Position numbers and translations under genes: made by a program. From a virus, in the IMG/VR virus record IMGVR_UViG_3300046004_000552, positions 1-37,060 of that record: a DNA stretch of 37,060 bases, one strand, 5' to 3'. The notes beneath the pieces were generated by a model. The model was not told where the DNA came from, searched no databases, and saw only the letters and a list, made by a program, of their open reading frames with translations. Positions within the stretch are counted from its first letter, which is position 1, and each line of letters starts with the position of its first letter. Below are positions 22,093 to 28,826 of the stretch, in pieces.

Positions 22093-22305
22093 ATGGAACA
22101 CATCAAACACATCTGGCCCAGAATGTCCGATCTCGCATCTGATCTTGGTCTGCCATATCAGACCGTGGCGGCTTGGAAACGGCGCAATCGCATTCCAGCC
22201 GAAAACGATGGCGCGATTATCGACGCCGCCGCGCGCAGAAATGCAGTGCTGACGTATGAGCAGCTCGCCAAGGCAAGGCCTGGCCGCGTTACCAATCGGC
22301 GGTGA
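22093..22305 (+). CDS. Cro/repressor-like helix-turn-helix protein
   Basis: 70 residues from ATG 22093. A helix-turn-helix is visible at about 11-35: RMSDLASDLGLPYQTVAAWK followed by RRNRIPAEND, and the C-terminal TYEQLAKARPG fits small YdaS/carph-isopro-type repressors. There is no dimerisation or peptidase domain, so it is Cro-like rather than a full CI. Earlier in-frame starts (22033, 21985) would add non-matching residues and cover the operator. It probably binds the inverted repeat upstream of itself and sets the balance of the two early directions. Confidence 0.7.
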   Translation: MEHIKHIWPRMSDLASDLGLPYQTVAAWKRRNRIPAENDGAIIDAAARRNAVLTYEQLAKARPGRVTNRR

Positions 22306-22355
22306 TTTCTCCCCACTGCCATGCTGCGTGTTTGCCTCCACGCGCGCAGCCAACT

Positions 22356-22390
22356 CCCCTGCGGTTCCCTCAGCCGCAGGGGCTTTTATT
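22356..22390 (+). terminator. Rho-independent terminator after the Cro-like gene
   Basis: A perfect 9-bp stem CCCCTGCGG / CCGCAGGGG with a 9-nt loop, followed by CTTTTATTT. It ends only 12 bases before the methyltransferase ATG at 22403, so it acts as a terminator or attenuator between the two genes; no separate promoter for the second gene is obvious. Confidence 0.85.
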
Positions 22391-22402
22391 TGGATCATCG
22401 CC

Positions 22403-22996
22403 ATGAAAATCCTGATCGCCTGCGAATATTCTGGCCGTGTGCGCGAGGCTTTCCGCGCCAAAGGGCATGACGCTTGGTCCTGTGATCTGATTGAGAGCGA
22501 GGACGCCAGCCATTACCACATTGTCGGTGATGCGCTGGACGTGGCGCGCGACGGTTGGGATATGATGATCGGGCATCCGCCATGCACCTACCTGTCTAAT
22601 AGCGGCGTCCGCCACCTTTCTACCGATCCGACGCGGTGGGCCAAGATGGAAGCTGGCGCGGCGTTTTTTCGCGCGCTGTGGGATTTGCCGATAGATCGAG
22701 TGTGCCTTGAGAACCCAGTAATGCACGGCCACGCGCGCGACTTGATCGGCGGATTGCGCCCGTTCCAGATCGTTCAGCCGTGGATGTTCGGCCACATGGA
22801 AACCAAAGCGACAGGGTTATACCTGCGCGGGCTGATGCCATTGCGCCCAACAACAGACCTCAAGGCCGTGACGATGGCGCTTCCTGCCAATGTGCGCCAG
22901 CGGCTGCACTATCTCCCACCCGGCCCTGATCGCTGGAAAGAGCGTTCCCGCACATATCAGGGCATTGCCAACGCGATGGCAGATCAGTGGGGATAA
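22403..22996 (+). CDS. DNA cytosine methyltransferase-like protein
   Basis: 197 residues from ATG 22403. It has a Rossmann-type start (MKILIACEYSGRVREAFRAK) with a following acidic residue in WSCDLIESE, and the catalytic PPC motif at about 59-61 in WDMMIGHPPCTYLSNSG. An ENP motif (VCLENPVMHG) is at about 103-105. These are motifs I, IV and VI of C5-cytosine methyltransferases. The protein is much shorter than typical Dcm enzymes and lacks an evident target-recognition domain and QxRxR motif. It belongs to the short phage family often annotated this way, whose activity is uncertain. No cognate nuclease is adjacent. It may counter restriction. Confidence 0.7.
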   Translation: MKILIACEYSGRVREAFRAKGHDAWSCDLIESEDASHYHIVGDALDVARDGWDMMIGHPPCTYLSNSGVRHLSTDPTRWAKMEAGAAFFRALWDLPIDRVCLENPVMHGHARDLIGGLRPFQIVQPWMFGHMETKATGLYLRGLMPLRPTTDLKAVTMALPANVRQRLHYLPPGPDRWKERSRTYQGIANAMADQWG

Positions 22997-23131
22997 TCTT
23001 CTGGCACTCCGCCACACCGCCACGCGACGGCATCGCGCAACGATGAAAGGCCAATACCAGGGCGCTAGTAGGTGCCAGACTGACAGCCCCCGGCGCTAAC
23101 CAAATGCGCTACATTTCAGACCGTCGGGGGC
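22997..23131. other. Convergent intergenic region with inverted repeat and tRNA-Asp-like segment
   Basis: Lies between the end of the rightward methyltransferase-like gene and the end of the leftward VRR-NUC gene. GCCCCCG (23086-23092) and CGGGGGC (23125-23131) form a 7-bp stem spanning the nuclease stop codon. Inside it, read leftward, is a D-arm-like GCGC-ATTTGGTTA-GCGC and then a CTGTCAG loop (a perfect tRNA-Asp anticodon loop), but the stem is poor and there is no T-arm. Possibly a decayed tRNA or a terminator-like structure; no U-run is seen. Confidence 0.35.
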
Positions 23132-23463
23132 AACCTTTCCAATATCTGCCGCGACGCATCAGCAGCACCATATCCGACAATCACACGTTGCCCGATGCTT
23201 TCGAGATAGCGGATCATCTCTTTTTGCTCAGGCGACAATCTGCCGCCTTTTGTGCGCTTCATCTCGATCCACAGACCCCATTCAGGCACATGCAGATCGG
23301 GCATCCCGCTGACAACCCCTTCTGCCTTTAGCTTCTTCGCCGTGCTGATTGCTCGATGTTCTCCATTTGGAATAGCATAGATCAGAACGCGTGGCCACTT
23401 GGCGCGAAACCAAGTGACCAGCCCAGTTTGTTCGTCGTGTTCAGAAGCTAATGTCATCGCCAT
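23116..23463 (-). CDS. VRR-NUC domain nuclease
   Basis: 115 residues from ATG 23463 (ATG 23457 is equally possible), starting inside the end of the helicase gene. The VRR-NUC fold is clear: WFRAKWPRVLIYAIPNGEHR, then EGVVSGMPDLHVPEWGLW with the metal-binding PD, and IEMKRTKGGRLSPEQKEMI with the ExK catalytic pair, ending in GQRVIVGYGAADA. Phage members are stand-alone PD-(D/E)XK nucleases, some acting on Holliday junctions or flaps. Pairing with an SF2 helicase upstream is a common phage arrangement, suggesting the two act together in recombination or replication-fork processing. Confidence 0.85.
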   Translation of the reverse strand: MAMTLASEHDEQTGLVTWFRAKWPRVLIYAIPNGEHRAISTAKKLKAEGVVSGMPDLHVPEWGLWIEMKRTKGGRLSPEQKEMIRYLESIGQRVIVGYGAADASRQILERLPPTV

Positions 23464-25075
23464 CAAATCCTGCAAAAACTTGAATTTTCTCTGGGTCTTT
23501 TGGCTTGTAATCAAGCTGCACGATCTGATGAAATTTTCCGTCTGGCTTGACCTTGATCCGGCTTGGCTTCGCCCACCATTGGCATTCCTGCATTGCTTCT
23601 TCGGTTGTGCGCGCCCCGCTGAATAACGCCGCTCTGCGCGCCTCATAGCGGCTTGCCGCGTATCCCCCATGATCTGGGCATAGCCACTCGCTGACACGCT
23701 GATTTAGCCCGCAATGATAAGTCACGCGGATGCTGTCCGGCTTTCCTTCTTTGACCCACTTTTGATAGGTCACATCCTGCACATCCCACCATTCCGGCAC
23801 AACCTGACTTGATAACATTGCGCCATCATAAGCGCGCGTTCCGTGGTTTGCCTCCGGCGGCGGAAACTGATGTCCGCAATCTGGGCAAACTCGGATGGCT
23901 GCATGGCATATCATCTGGCAGCTTGGGCATTCCTTGCTTGGCGCATCACCGCCTGAGCCAGCGCCCTTGATCGTCGGCTTGACCGCATCGATAAACCCAT
24001 GCCGCGCGACGTTCTCTCCGTAGTCAAGCACAAGGCAATTGTCCTTGCCTGCGCTGTTGCGTGTGCCGCGACCCACCATCTGGACATATAGGCCAGTTGA
24101 CGCCGTAGCCCTGACAAGCGCCACCAGATCAACGGCAGGCACGTTAAACCCAGTAGTTAGCACGTTCACGTTCAGCAAGCACCGCAGCCGCCCAGCCTTG
24201 AAGTCATTGATCTTGCGATCACGGTCTTTGGTATCATCAGCACCAGTCACAACGGCGCAGTTAATGCCGTGGCCTTCAAATTCATCCTTCAACATATCGG
24301 CATGTTTCACACCGCTGGCAAAGATCAGCCAGCATTTGCGCTCGGCACCAAGGCTCACAATCTCGGCAACCGTGGCCTTGACCAACTCAGGATCACTGGC
24401 GGCTGTGGCAAGTTCGCTTTCGATAAACTCCCCGCCGCGCATATGAACATTCGTCAGGTCAATCTTGCGCGCCCCGCCTTTGCTGATGACTGGCGCAAGG
24501 TGGCCCTTATCCATCAGCATTGACACTTGAATGTCATAGGCAATCCCGTCGAAAATTGCACCTTCACCCTTGTGCAAATACCCGCTATCAAGACGATATG
24601 GCGTTGCAGTCAGCCCGACAATCTTAACAAGCGGATTGCATTGCTTCAGATCGGCAATGAATTTCCCGTAGCGCGTTGTCGTCTTTTTTGGCAGCATGTG
24701 CGCTTCGTCGATTAGCACCAGATCAGGGGGCGGGATCATCGCAGGCGCTTTTTCCCAAACAGACTGAATGCCTGCAAATGTAATCTGCTTATCCAGACGC
24801 TTTTGGCCGATGCTGGCGGAATAAAACCCAAATTCTGCCTGCGGATATAGATCAAGCAATTCCTTGGCGTTCTGCTCAAGCAATTCCTTGACGTGGCTCA
24901 GGATCATAATCCGCGTTCCTGGATACTCGCACGCATCTTTCACAAGGCTTGCGATAATAAGGCTTTTCCCCGCCCCAGTCGGGGCAACAATCAAAGGATT
25001 ATCGCCGCGCTTGTCTGCCCAATAGCTATATAGACCATCAATCGCGGCGGTCTGGTAGTCGCGGAGTTGGATCAT
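23441..25075 (-). CDS. SF2 DEAH-box helicase with C-terminal zinc finger
   Basis: 544 residues. RecA-like domain 1 has Walker A APTGAGKS (31-38), DEAH (123-126) and GLTATPYR (154-161). Domain 2 has NVLTTGFNVPAVD (about 304-316) and motif VI QMVGRGTR (332-339). A four-cysteine zinc-finger-type element follows (CPSCQMIC, then CPDCGHQF, about 383-403), and the C-terminal ~140 residues contain an accessory domain with YHCGLNQRVSEWLCPDHGG. This matches phage UvsW/SSL2-like helicases that remodel branched DNA. The end overlaps the nuclease start and the beginning overlaps the DUF3310 stop by 4 nt. Confidence 0.88.
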   Translation of the reverse strand: MIQLRDYQTAAIDGLYSYWADKRGDNPLIVAPTGAGKSLIIASLVKDACEYPGTRIMILSHVKELLEQNAKELLDLYPQAEFGFYSASIGQKRLDKQITFAGIQSVWEKAPAMIPPPDLVLIDEAHMLPKKTTTRYGKFIADLKQCNPLVKIVGLTATPYRLDSGYLHKGEGAIFDGIAYDIQVSMLMDKGHLAPVISKGGARKIDLTNVHMRGGEFIESELATAASDPELVKATVAEIVSLGAERKCWLIFASGVKHADMLKDEFEGHGINCAVVTGADDTKDRDRKINDFKAGRLRCLLNVNVLTTGFNVPAVDLVALVRATASTGLYVQMVGRGTRNSAGKDNCLVLDYGENVARHGFIDAVKPTIKGAGSGGDAPSKECPSCQMICHAAIRVCPDCGHQFPPPEANHGTRAYDGAMLSSQVVPEWWDVQDVTYQKWVKEGKPDSIRVTYHCGLNQRVSEWLCPDHGGYAASRYEARRAALFSGARTTEEAMQECQWWAKPSRIKVKPDGKFHQIVQLDYKPKDPEKIQVFAGFDGDDISF

Positions 25076-25275
25076 TTTTTAAGCCGCTCAATCTCGATTT
25101 CTATGTATCGTTTGGCCTTTTCAAGGTCTTGGATTGCATCACCCTTAAGGCCAGCCCGCCATATATACTTGACTGCATTGCCAAGACAAAAATTCATGTG
25201 CATCGTCACGTCGATACACTCAATGCCAGACGGGTGGGATTTGTAGTGATCTGGGTGGTTAACCGCATCACTCAA
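25072..25275 (-). CDS. DUF3310 protein (T7 gp1.7 nucleotide-kinase-like)
   Basis: 67 residues with the whole DUF3310 signature: VNHPDHYKSHPSGIECIDV, then NFCLGNAVKYIWRAGLKG and DLEKAKRYIEIEI. The domain is the core of T7 gp1.7, a nucleotide kinase acting on dTMP and dGMP, and occurs as a stand-alone small protein in many phages. Nucleotide-metabolism activity of this short form is likely but not proven. ATG and stop overlap neighbours by 4 nt. Confidence 0.85.
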   Translation of the reverse strand: MSDAVNHPDHYKSHPSGIECIDVTMHMNFCLGNAVKYIWRAGLKGDAIQDLEKAKRYIEIEIERLKK

Positions 25276-26210
25276 AACGGAACCTCATTGTTTTTCAGGT
25301 CTTGGCTGTTTTTGTGGTTGCGAATCACCTCACCGTCTGCCGTGACATACTCAATCCAATCATCGCCAGCGTCATTGATCTGCCACGGCATAGCGTGAGG
25401 ATTGAATAGATGGTCATCACACGCAAACAGTTCTGACTTCACACGGCAAGACCATGTTCCATCTTTTTCCGGTGTCACATTTGCACAGGTGCGGCAATTC
25501 ACCTCTGGCAGCCTGTCCTCATGGCAAATGCCGCGATACTCGCAAAAGCGGCACAGAAAGAATGACGGGTCATCATTCATTTTCGCAGGCGGCGCTTCGG
25601 CAAAGATGATCTGCCCAGCCTTTGCAACAAGCGCCATTCCTTCCGCTGGATCTGCTTTGATCCGTTCCATGTAAATCTCATCGGTGTTCTTGTTCACGGC
25701 AGTAAACGCGCAGCGATCAAGGCCAGCCAAGTGCATCCCGACTTGGCATTGCGCCCAATAGATCGGCTTTGACTTCTGGACGCCTTTCTTTTCGCAATCG
25801 CGGAAGTTCTTTTCCGACATGGTTTTGAATTCGAGCGTGTGCGGCTGGCCGCTTTCCTCAAATCCTTTCCCAACACCATCGAGGCTCAAGGAAAAATGCC
25901 CTCCGTGAGCGGTGTAGCTGATTTGCCGTCCTGTCTCAGGATCACGATCCCAAACCGTCACACCAATGGCGCGTAGGTTCTCTACGATGCGGCTTTCCTC
26001 GCGGTCGCCAGTCTCAAACAACCGCAACACGCGCCCGTCGAATGACGGTGATGCCATATGGCGGAATTGATACCACAAAGCGCGGCTGCACTCATTTCCG
26101 ATTTGGCTTCCTCCCAAATGTGGCCGATGCGCGCTTTTGCGTTTTGCTTTGTAATGTTCGTAAATCTTCCGCACTGTCGGCGGCATGATGTGATTTGTCA
26201 GGTCCATCAT
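25272..26210 (-). CDS. Cas4/RecB-like PD-(D/E)XK exonuclease with Fe-S cysteines
   Basis: 312 residues. Nuclease motifs are visible: GGHFSLSLDGVGKG with metal-binding Asp ~111, TLEFKT with Glu ~127 and Lys ~129, and the downstream YWAQCQVGMHLAG helix with Gln ~154. The arrangement of one Cys before the core (ECSRALWYQFR, ~41) and a C-terminal CRFCEYRGIC triplet (~220, 223, 229) is that of the 4Fe-4S cluster of Cas4 and AddB enzymes. A second Cys group (CRTCANV, SCRVK, FACDDH) follows. It probably resects DNA ends for recombination with the Sak4-like protein. There is no CRISPR array or other cas gene, so it is not a CRISPR adaptation gene. Confidence 0.82.
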   Translation of the reverse strand: MMDLTNHIMPPTVRKIYEHYKAKRKSAHRPHLGGSQIGNECSRALWYQFRHMASPSFDGRVLRLFETGDREESRIVENLRAIGVTVWDRDPETGRQISYTAHGGHFSLSLDGVGKGFEESGQPHTLEFKTMSEKNFRDCEKKGVQKSKPIYWAQCQVGMHLAGLDRCAFTAVNKNTDEIYMERIKADPAEGMALVAKAGQIIFAEAPPAKMNDDPSFFLCRFCEYRGICHEDRLPEVNCRTCANVTPEKDGTWSCRVKSELFACDDHLFNPHAMPWQINDAGDDWIEYVTADGEVIRNHKNSQDLKNNEVPF

Positions 26211-26404
26211 TCAACCTCACCACGAGGATAATCAACGTTGAACGTAACGCCGTTCAACAGGCCGCTTACGGATACTTTGTAGCTTGTAATGCTTCCAATG
26301 CCTGTGCGTCCTGATGCGCGCTGATACAGGAATGATGCATTTGCATCAGGCCCATGCAAATCATGGATTGCGTCGATTATTGCCTTAAGCTCGCAAATTT
26401 TCAT
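26207..26404 (-). CDS. Small protein of unknown function
   Basis: 65 residues: a helical start (MKICELKAIIDAIHDLHGPD) and a beta end (SITSYKVSVSGLLNGVTF, NVDYPRG). It overlaps the nuclease gene start by 4 nt and is separated from the DUF669 gene by a hairpin terminator. No family recognised; context suggests a role with the nuclease. Confidence 0.55.
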   Translation of the reverse strand: MKICELKAIIDAIHDLHGPDANASFLYQRASGRTGIGSITSYKVSVSGLLNGVTFNVDYPRGEVE

Positions 26405-26423
26405 GTTTTACTCCATCCATTTG

Positions 26424-26449
26424 CAAAATGGGGCGATCACTCGCCCCAT
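26424..26449 (-). terminator. Rho-independent terminator after the DUF669 gene
   Basis: On the minus strand, a perfect 9-bp stem ATGGGGCGA / TCGCCCCAT with a 4-nt loop, then TTT. It lies 12 bases after the stop at 26461 and before the next leftward gene. It would divide the operon into a strongly expressed recombination part and a weaker nuclease/helicase part. Confidence 0.7.
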
Positions 26450-26460
26450 CAAAAAACAGA

Positions 26461-26925
26461 TCAGCGCTTCCAAGGCGGAGTTGACGACTTCGCCGCACCT
26501 TGCTCTTGCGCCCCGCCAGAAGCTGCAGGCTTACCAACAGCCTCATAGCCCTTCACCTCGTTTGAGGCGGAATACTGACCATCGGCAGGTTTGACCGCGA
26601 CCTTGACCATCAGCGGCTTGTCAACAAGGTCTGCTGGTGTGCGCGGTGTCATCACCCCGACAGCGTGGCAGATCGCAGACAGAGTGCGATAGGCAATCTC
26701 GCTGGCTGTCTGGTTCGGATTGTTCAGGTTCAACCGATCAATCAGCTTCTTGCCTTGCTGCGGTCCCTCAATAACCTGCAATTCGAGTTGCAGATAGCTG
26801 CCAGTCTGGGCCTTTGTGGGCTTTTCAACCCATGCCGAAACAACAGCTTTATACCATCCAGCCGGTAGCGGCTCATATGCCACATTCGGATCGACGGTAT
26901 TCGCATTAAATCCTGATAGGTCCAT
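26461..26925 (-). CDS. DUF669 protein (putative ssDNA-binding recombination partner)
   Basis: 154 residues from ATG 26925, preceded by AGGAG. The DUF669 pattern is clear: NTVDPNVAYEPLPAGWYKAV, then YLQLELQVIEGPQQGKKLID and RLNLNNPNQTASEIAYRTLS. The C-terminus is a low-complexity Gly/Ala/Gln linker ending in SSTPPWKR, like the tails of single-strand-binding proteins. DUF669 genes nearly always accompany Sak4-type ATPases, as here, and are thought to act as phage single-strand-binding proteins. The partnership is inferred from this gene pairing. Confidence 0.82.
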   Translation of the reverse strand: MDLSGFNANTVDPNVAYEPLPAGWYKAVVSAWVEKPTKAQTGSYLQLELQVIEGPQQGKKLIDRLNLNNPNQTASEIAYRTLSAICHAVGVMTPRTPADLVDKPLMVKVAVKPADGQYSASNEVKGYEAVGKPAASGGAQEQGAAKSSTPPWKR

Positions 26926-26935
26926 TTTGTTCTCC

Positions 26936-27691
26936 TTACTTCGCTGCGAATTGATAGAATGGGTTGCCGCCGTCAAAGGTAAACGGCAACGGCTCCGAGA
27001 TGCCGAAACGGTTCTTGCTGACGTTTGACGCCACGGGGAAACAGATGATCTCTCGCTCTCCCGTTGACTTGGCCTGCACCTTGTCGCCCTTCGTCACTGT
27101 GAACGTCTTGAGGCGGATAAACCCGACCAAATCGACGTTATCGGTGTAGTGCGGCAATGCCTTCTTGTGCATCCGCACCGTGTAGCGGCTGAATTCATCC
27201 ATGTCAGGCGAAGGGACTTTCTCCACATCAGCGTGACCGATGAACACCACATTCATGCCTTTCTCATAGGCAAGCGCGCCGATCCATTCTCGGATCATGC
27301 GGTGCTTTTCAGAAGCGACAATGTATGCCTTTCCGAACCCACCAGCCGCCTCGACGATGGTTTTCGCCTTCGGGTCAGCCGCCACAACTTCGCGCTCGAT
27401 CATGTCGGCAAGCTGCGTGATGCTGTCCAGAACGACCGTCTTGTAATCATGCGGCTGCGTTGCCAGCGCCTCGATTGCATCAAGCACATCCTGCACCGAT
27501 GCCGCCAGCGGAAACAGCGCAACATCATCGTTGCCTTGCAGGCTGGTGGTGCCATCCTCGGTGCGGATGAATACTGGCTTTGGAAACATTGCCGCCAAGG
27601 TGGTCTTGCCCAGTCCTGCCTCTGAAAAGATAGTCAAAATCATTGGCCGCTCTCGGCTTGGTTTTGACAGCATCTTTAGGTTAATAGCCAT
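26936..27691 (-). CDS. Sak4-like ATPase (single-strand annealing/recombinase, AAA_24)
   Basis: 251 residues. Walker A is in TIFSEAGLGKTTLAAMFPKP (about 20-39) and Walker B in YKTVVLDSITQLADMIERE (Asp ~89). Later come GMNVVFIGHADVEKVPSPDM and a C-terminal KNRFGISEPLPFTFDGGNPF, all matching the phage AAA_24/Sak4 family, a shortened RecA-like core. Sak4 proteins promote single-strand annealing with help from a phage single-strand-binding protein. Adjacent DUF669 and a Cas4-like exonuclease make a complete recombination set. The start lies 11 nt inside the end of the homing endonuclease gene. Confidence 0.85.
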   Translation of the reverse strand: MAINLKMLSKPSRERPMILTIFSEAGLGKTTLAAMFPKPVFIRTEDGTTSLQGNDDVALFPLAASVQDVLDAIEALATQPHDYKTVVLDSITQLADMIEREVVAADPKAKTIVEAAGGFGKAYIVASEKHRMIREWIGALAYEKGMNVVFIGHADVEKVPSPDMDEFSRYTVRMHKKALPHYTDNVDLVGFIRLKTFTVTKGDKVQAKSTGEREIICFPVASNVSKNRFGISEPLPFTFDGGNPFYQFAAK

Positions 27692-28382
27692 TTGACTTCA
27701 TCTCCTCTTTTATGGCTTCAAGTTCCAGATTGTATGCCGCACTTGCGGCTTCAGCGGTTTCATGCAGGCCGAGATATCTTGATGCCCCGCCTACGGTTAT
27801 TTGAGCGCACCATTTTTTTGCCGATTTGTGCCAGTAAACGCCGGGATACCCACTTTTATTTGTGGATTTCGGCTTTCCCATCACTCCTACAGCAAGCAAT
27901 TTCTTGTGTGCATCCGTCTTGAGTTTACCTAGTAGCCCATTTCCATTTGGGCTAGAACGATGCGATACTGACATTTTCGCGCGCGTTTCTTCGCTAAGCT
28001 GCCTGCCAGATATTGCCTCGCTTAGCTTTCTCCTATGGTCGTCGCTTTTTTTTCTGCCTTTTTGAGCTGTTGATATGCGCGCCTTTATTTCATCTGAATG
28101 ACGATATCCGGCAGATGTGCCGCCAGCCCCACCTTTTGCGATGTTGCATAGGTTAAAAAACTGCGAAAGCTGACTTATAAGAGCCTTTTCAACTTCAAAG
28201 GCCTCATCTTGGTTGTCGTGATGCGAAACAATCTCAACAGACATTCCATGGCGCTTTGCAACTTCTGTCCACTTACTATTGCGTCCAGACCAAGACCAAG
28301 CTCTGCGACGTGTTCCTTTACCTACATAAAACGGAACTCCATCGTCCTTTGTCTTGTGAACGTATATGTAAAACTTAGGCAT
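27681..28382 (-). CDS. GIY-YIG homing endonuclease with NUMOD3 repeats and AP2 domain
   Basis: 233 residues in three parts. The GIY-YIG nuclease (about 1-85) has FYIYVHKTKDDGVPFYVGKG and the catalytic Arg/Glu region (EAFEVEKALISQLSQF). NUMOD3-type DNA-binding repeats (about 90-150) include GYRHSDEIKARISTAQKGRK and RQLSEETRAKMS. The AP2 domain (about 172-222) has SGYPGVYWHKSAKKWCAQIT and RYLGLHETAEAASAAYN. The gene looks more AT-rich than its neighbours and sits between two genes of the recombination operon, as free-standing homing genes do. Its stop overlaps the Sak4-like start by 11 nt, so the insertion did not break that gene. Confidence 0.9.
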   Translation of the reverse strand: MPKFYIYVHKTKDDGVPFYVGKGTRRRAWSWSGRNSKWTEVAKRHGMSVEIVSHHDNQDEAFEVEKALISQLSQFFNLCNIAKGGAGGTSAGYRHSDEIKARISTAQKGRKKSDDHRRKLSEAISGRQLSEETRAKMSVSHRSSPNGNGLLGKLKTDAHKKLLAVGVMGKPKSTNKSGYPGVYWHKSAKKWCAQITVGGASRYLGLHETAEAASAAYNLELEAIKEEMKSNGY

Positions 28383-28392
28383 TAAATTCCCC

Positions 28393-28433
28393 AGCTACAT
28401 TGCAAAGCTACATCACAAAACTACATCACAAAA
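28393..28433. repeat. Three tandem 13-14-nt repeats before the homing endonuclease
   Basis: Three direct, slightly varied copies: AGCTACATTGCAA (28393-28405), AGCTACATCACAAA (28406-28419) and ACTACATCACAAAA (28420-28433). They fill most of the 60-nt gap between the homing endonuclease start and the next gene upstream, so they lie in the leader of the homing gene. They may be a binding site or a scar of the insertion. Confidence 0.75.
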
Positions 28434-28442
28434 GATGCAGCG

Positions 28443-28826
28443 TCAAGGTTGCTCCTCCACTTTCACGCCGATTTTCCCCGGCTTGGTTTCGAAAGCCGAC
28501 GCAATCCGTTTCCAGATTTGCGGCTCGTTGTCTTGCAGCCACTTCATGCCAGCCGCATCAGCTTCGATCTTGGTTTTGATCGGGACCAGCGCATCAGGGC
28601 ATTTGCCCTTCACCTTTTCCCACGCATCAAGGTCAAGTTTCCGCGTCACTGGCTGCGTGAGCGTCACCTTGTATCCGTCAATTTTGTGGGTTTTGCTGCC
28701 TTCTGTCGGCACATCAAGAGCGGCGGAAAGCTGTTCCTCTATCCTGATCCGTTCTGCGTTTGCCTTGTCTTCCGCTTGCTTGGCAATACGCCAATCACGG
28801 GCCAAAGCTGACAGGTTGTCAGTCAT
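28443..28826 (-). CDS. DUF7173-like phage protein
   Basis: 127 residues from ATG 28826, chosen for the GGAG six bases upstream. The first ~45 residues are helical (WRIAKQAEDKANAERIRIEE). Then come KIDGYKVTLTQPVTRKLDLD, MKWLQDNEPQIWKRIASAFE and a C-terminal ETKPGKIGVKVEEQP. This order is seen in small phage proteins next to Sak4/RecT-type recombination genes, annotated DUF7173. It lacks nuclease or ATPase motifs; a host-nuclease inhibitor or accessory role is a guess. It is the first gene of the second leftward operon. Confidence 0.65.
   Translation of the reverse strand: MTDNLSALARDWRIAKQAEDKANAERIRIEEQLSAALDVPTEGSKTHKIDGYKVTLTQPVTRKLDLDAWEKVKGKCPDALVPIKTKIEADAAGMKWLQDNEPQIWKRIASAFETKPGKIGVKVEEQP

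Noticed and set aside
22356-22390. Riboswitch-like structure before the methyltransferase-like gene
   Set aside because: A single perfect hairpin with a U-run is fully explained as a terminator; no conserved aptamer elements were seen.
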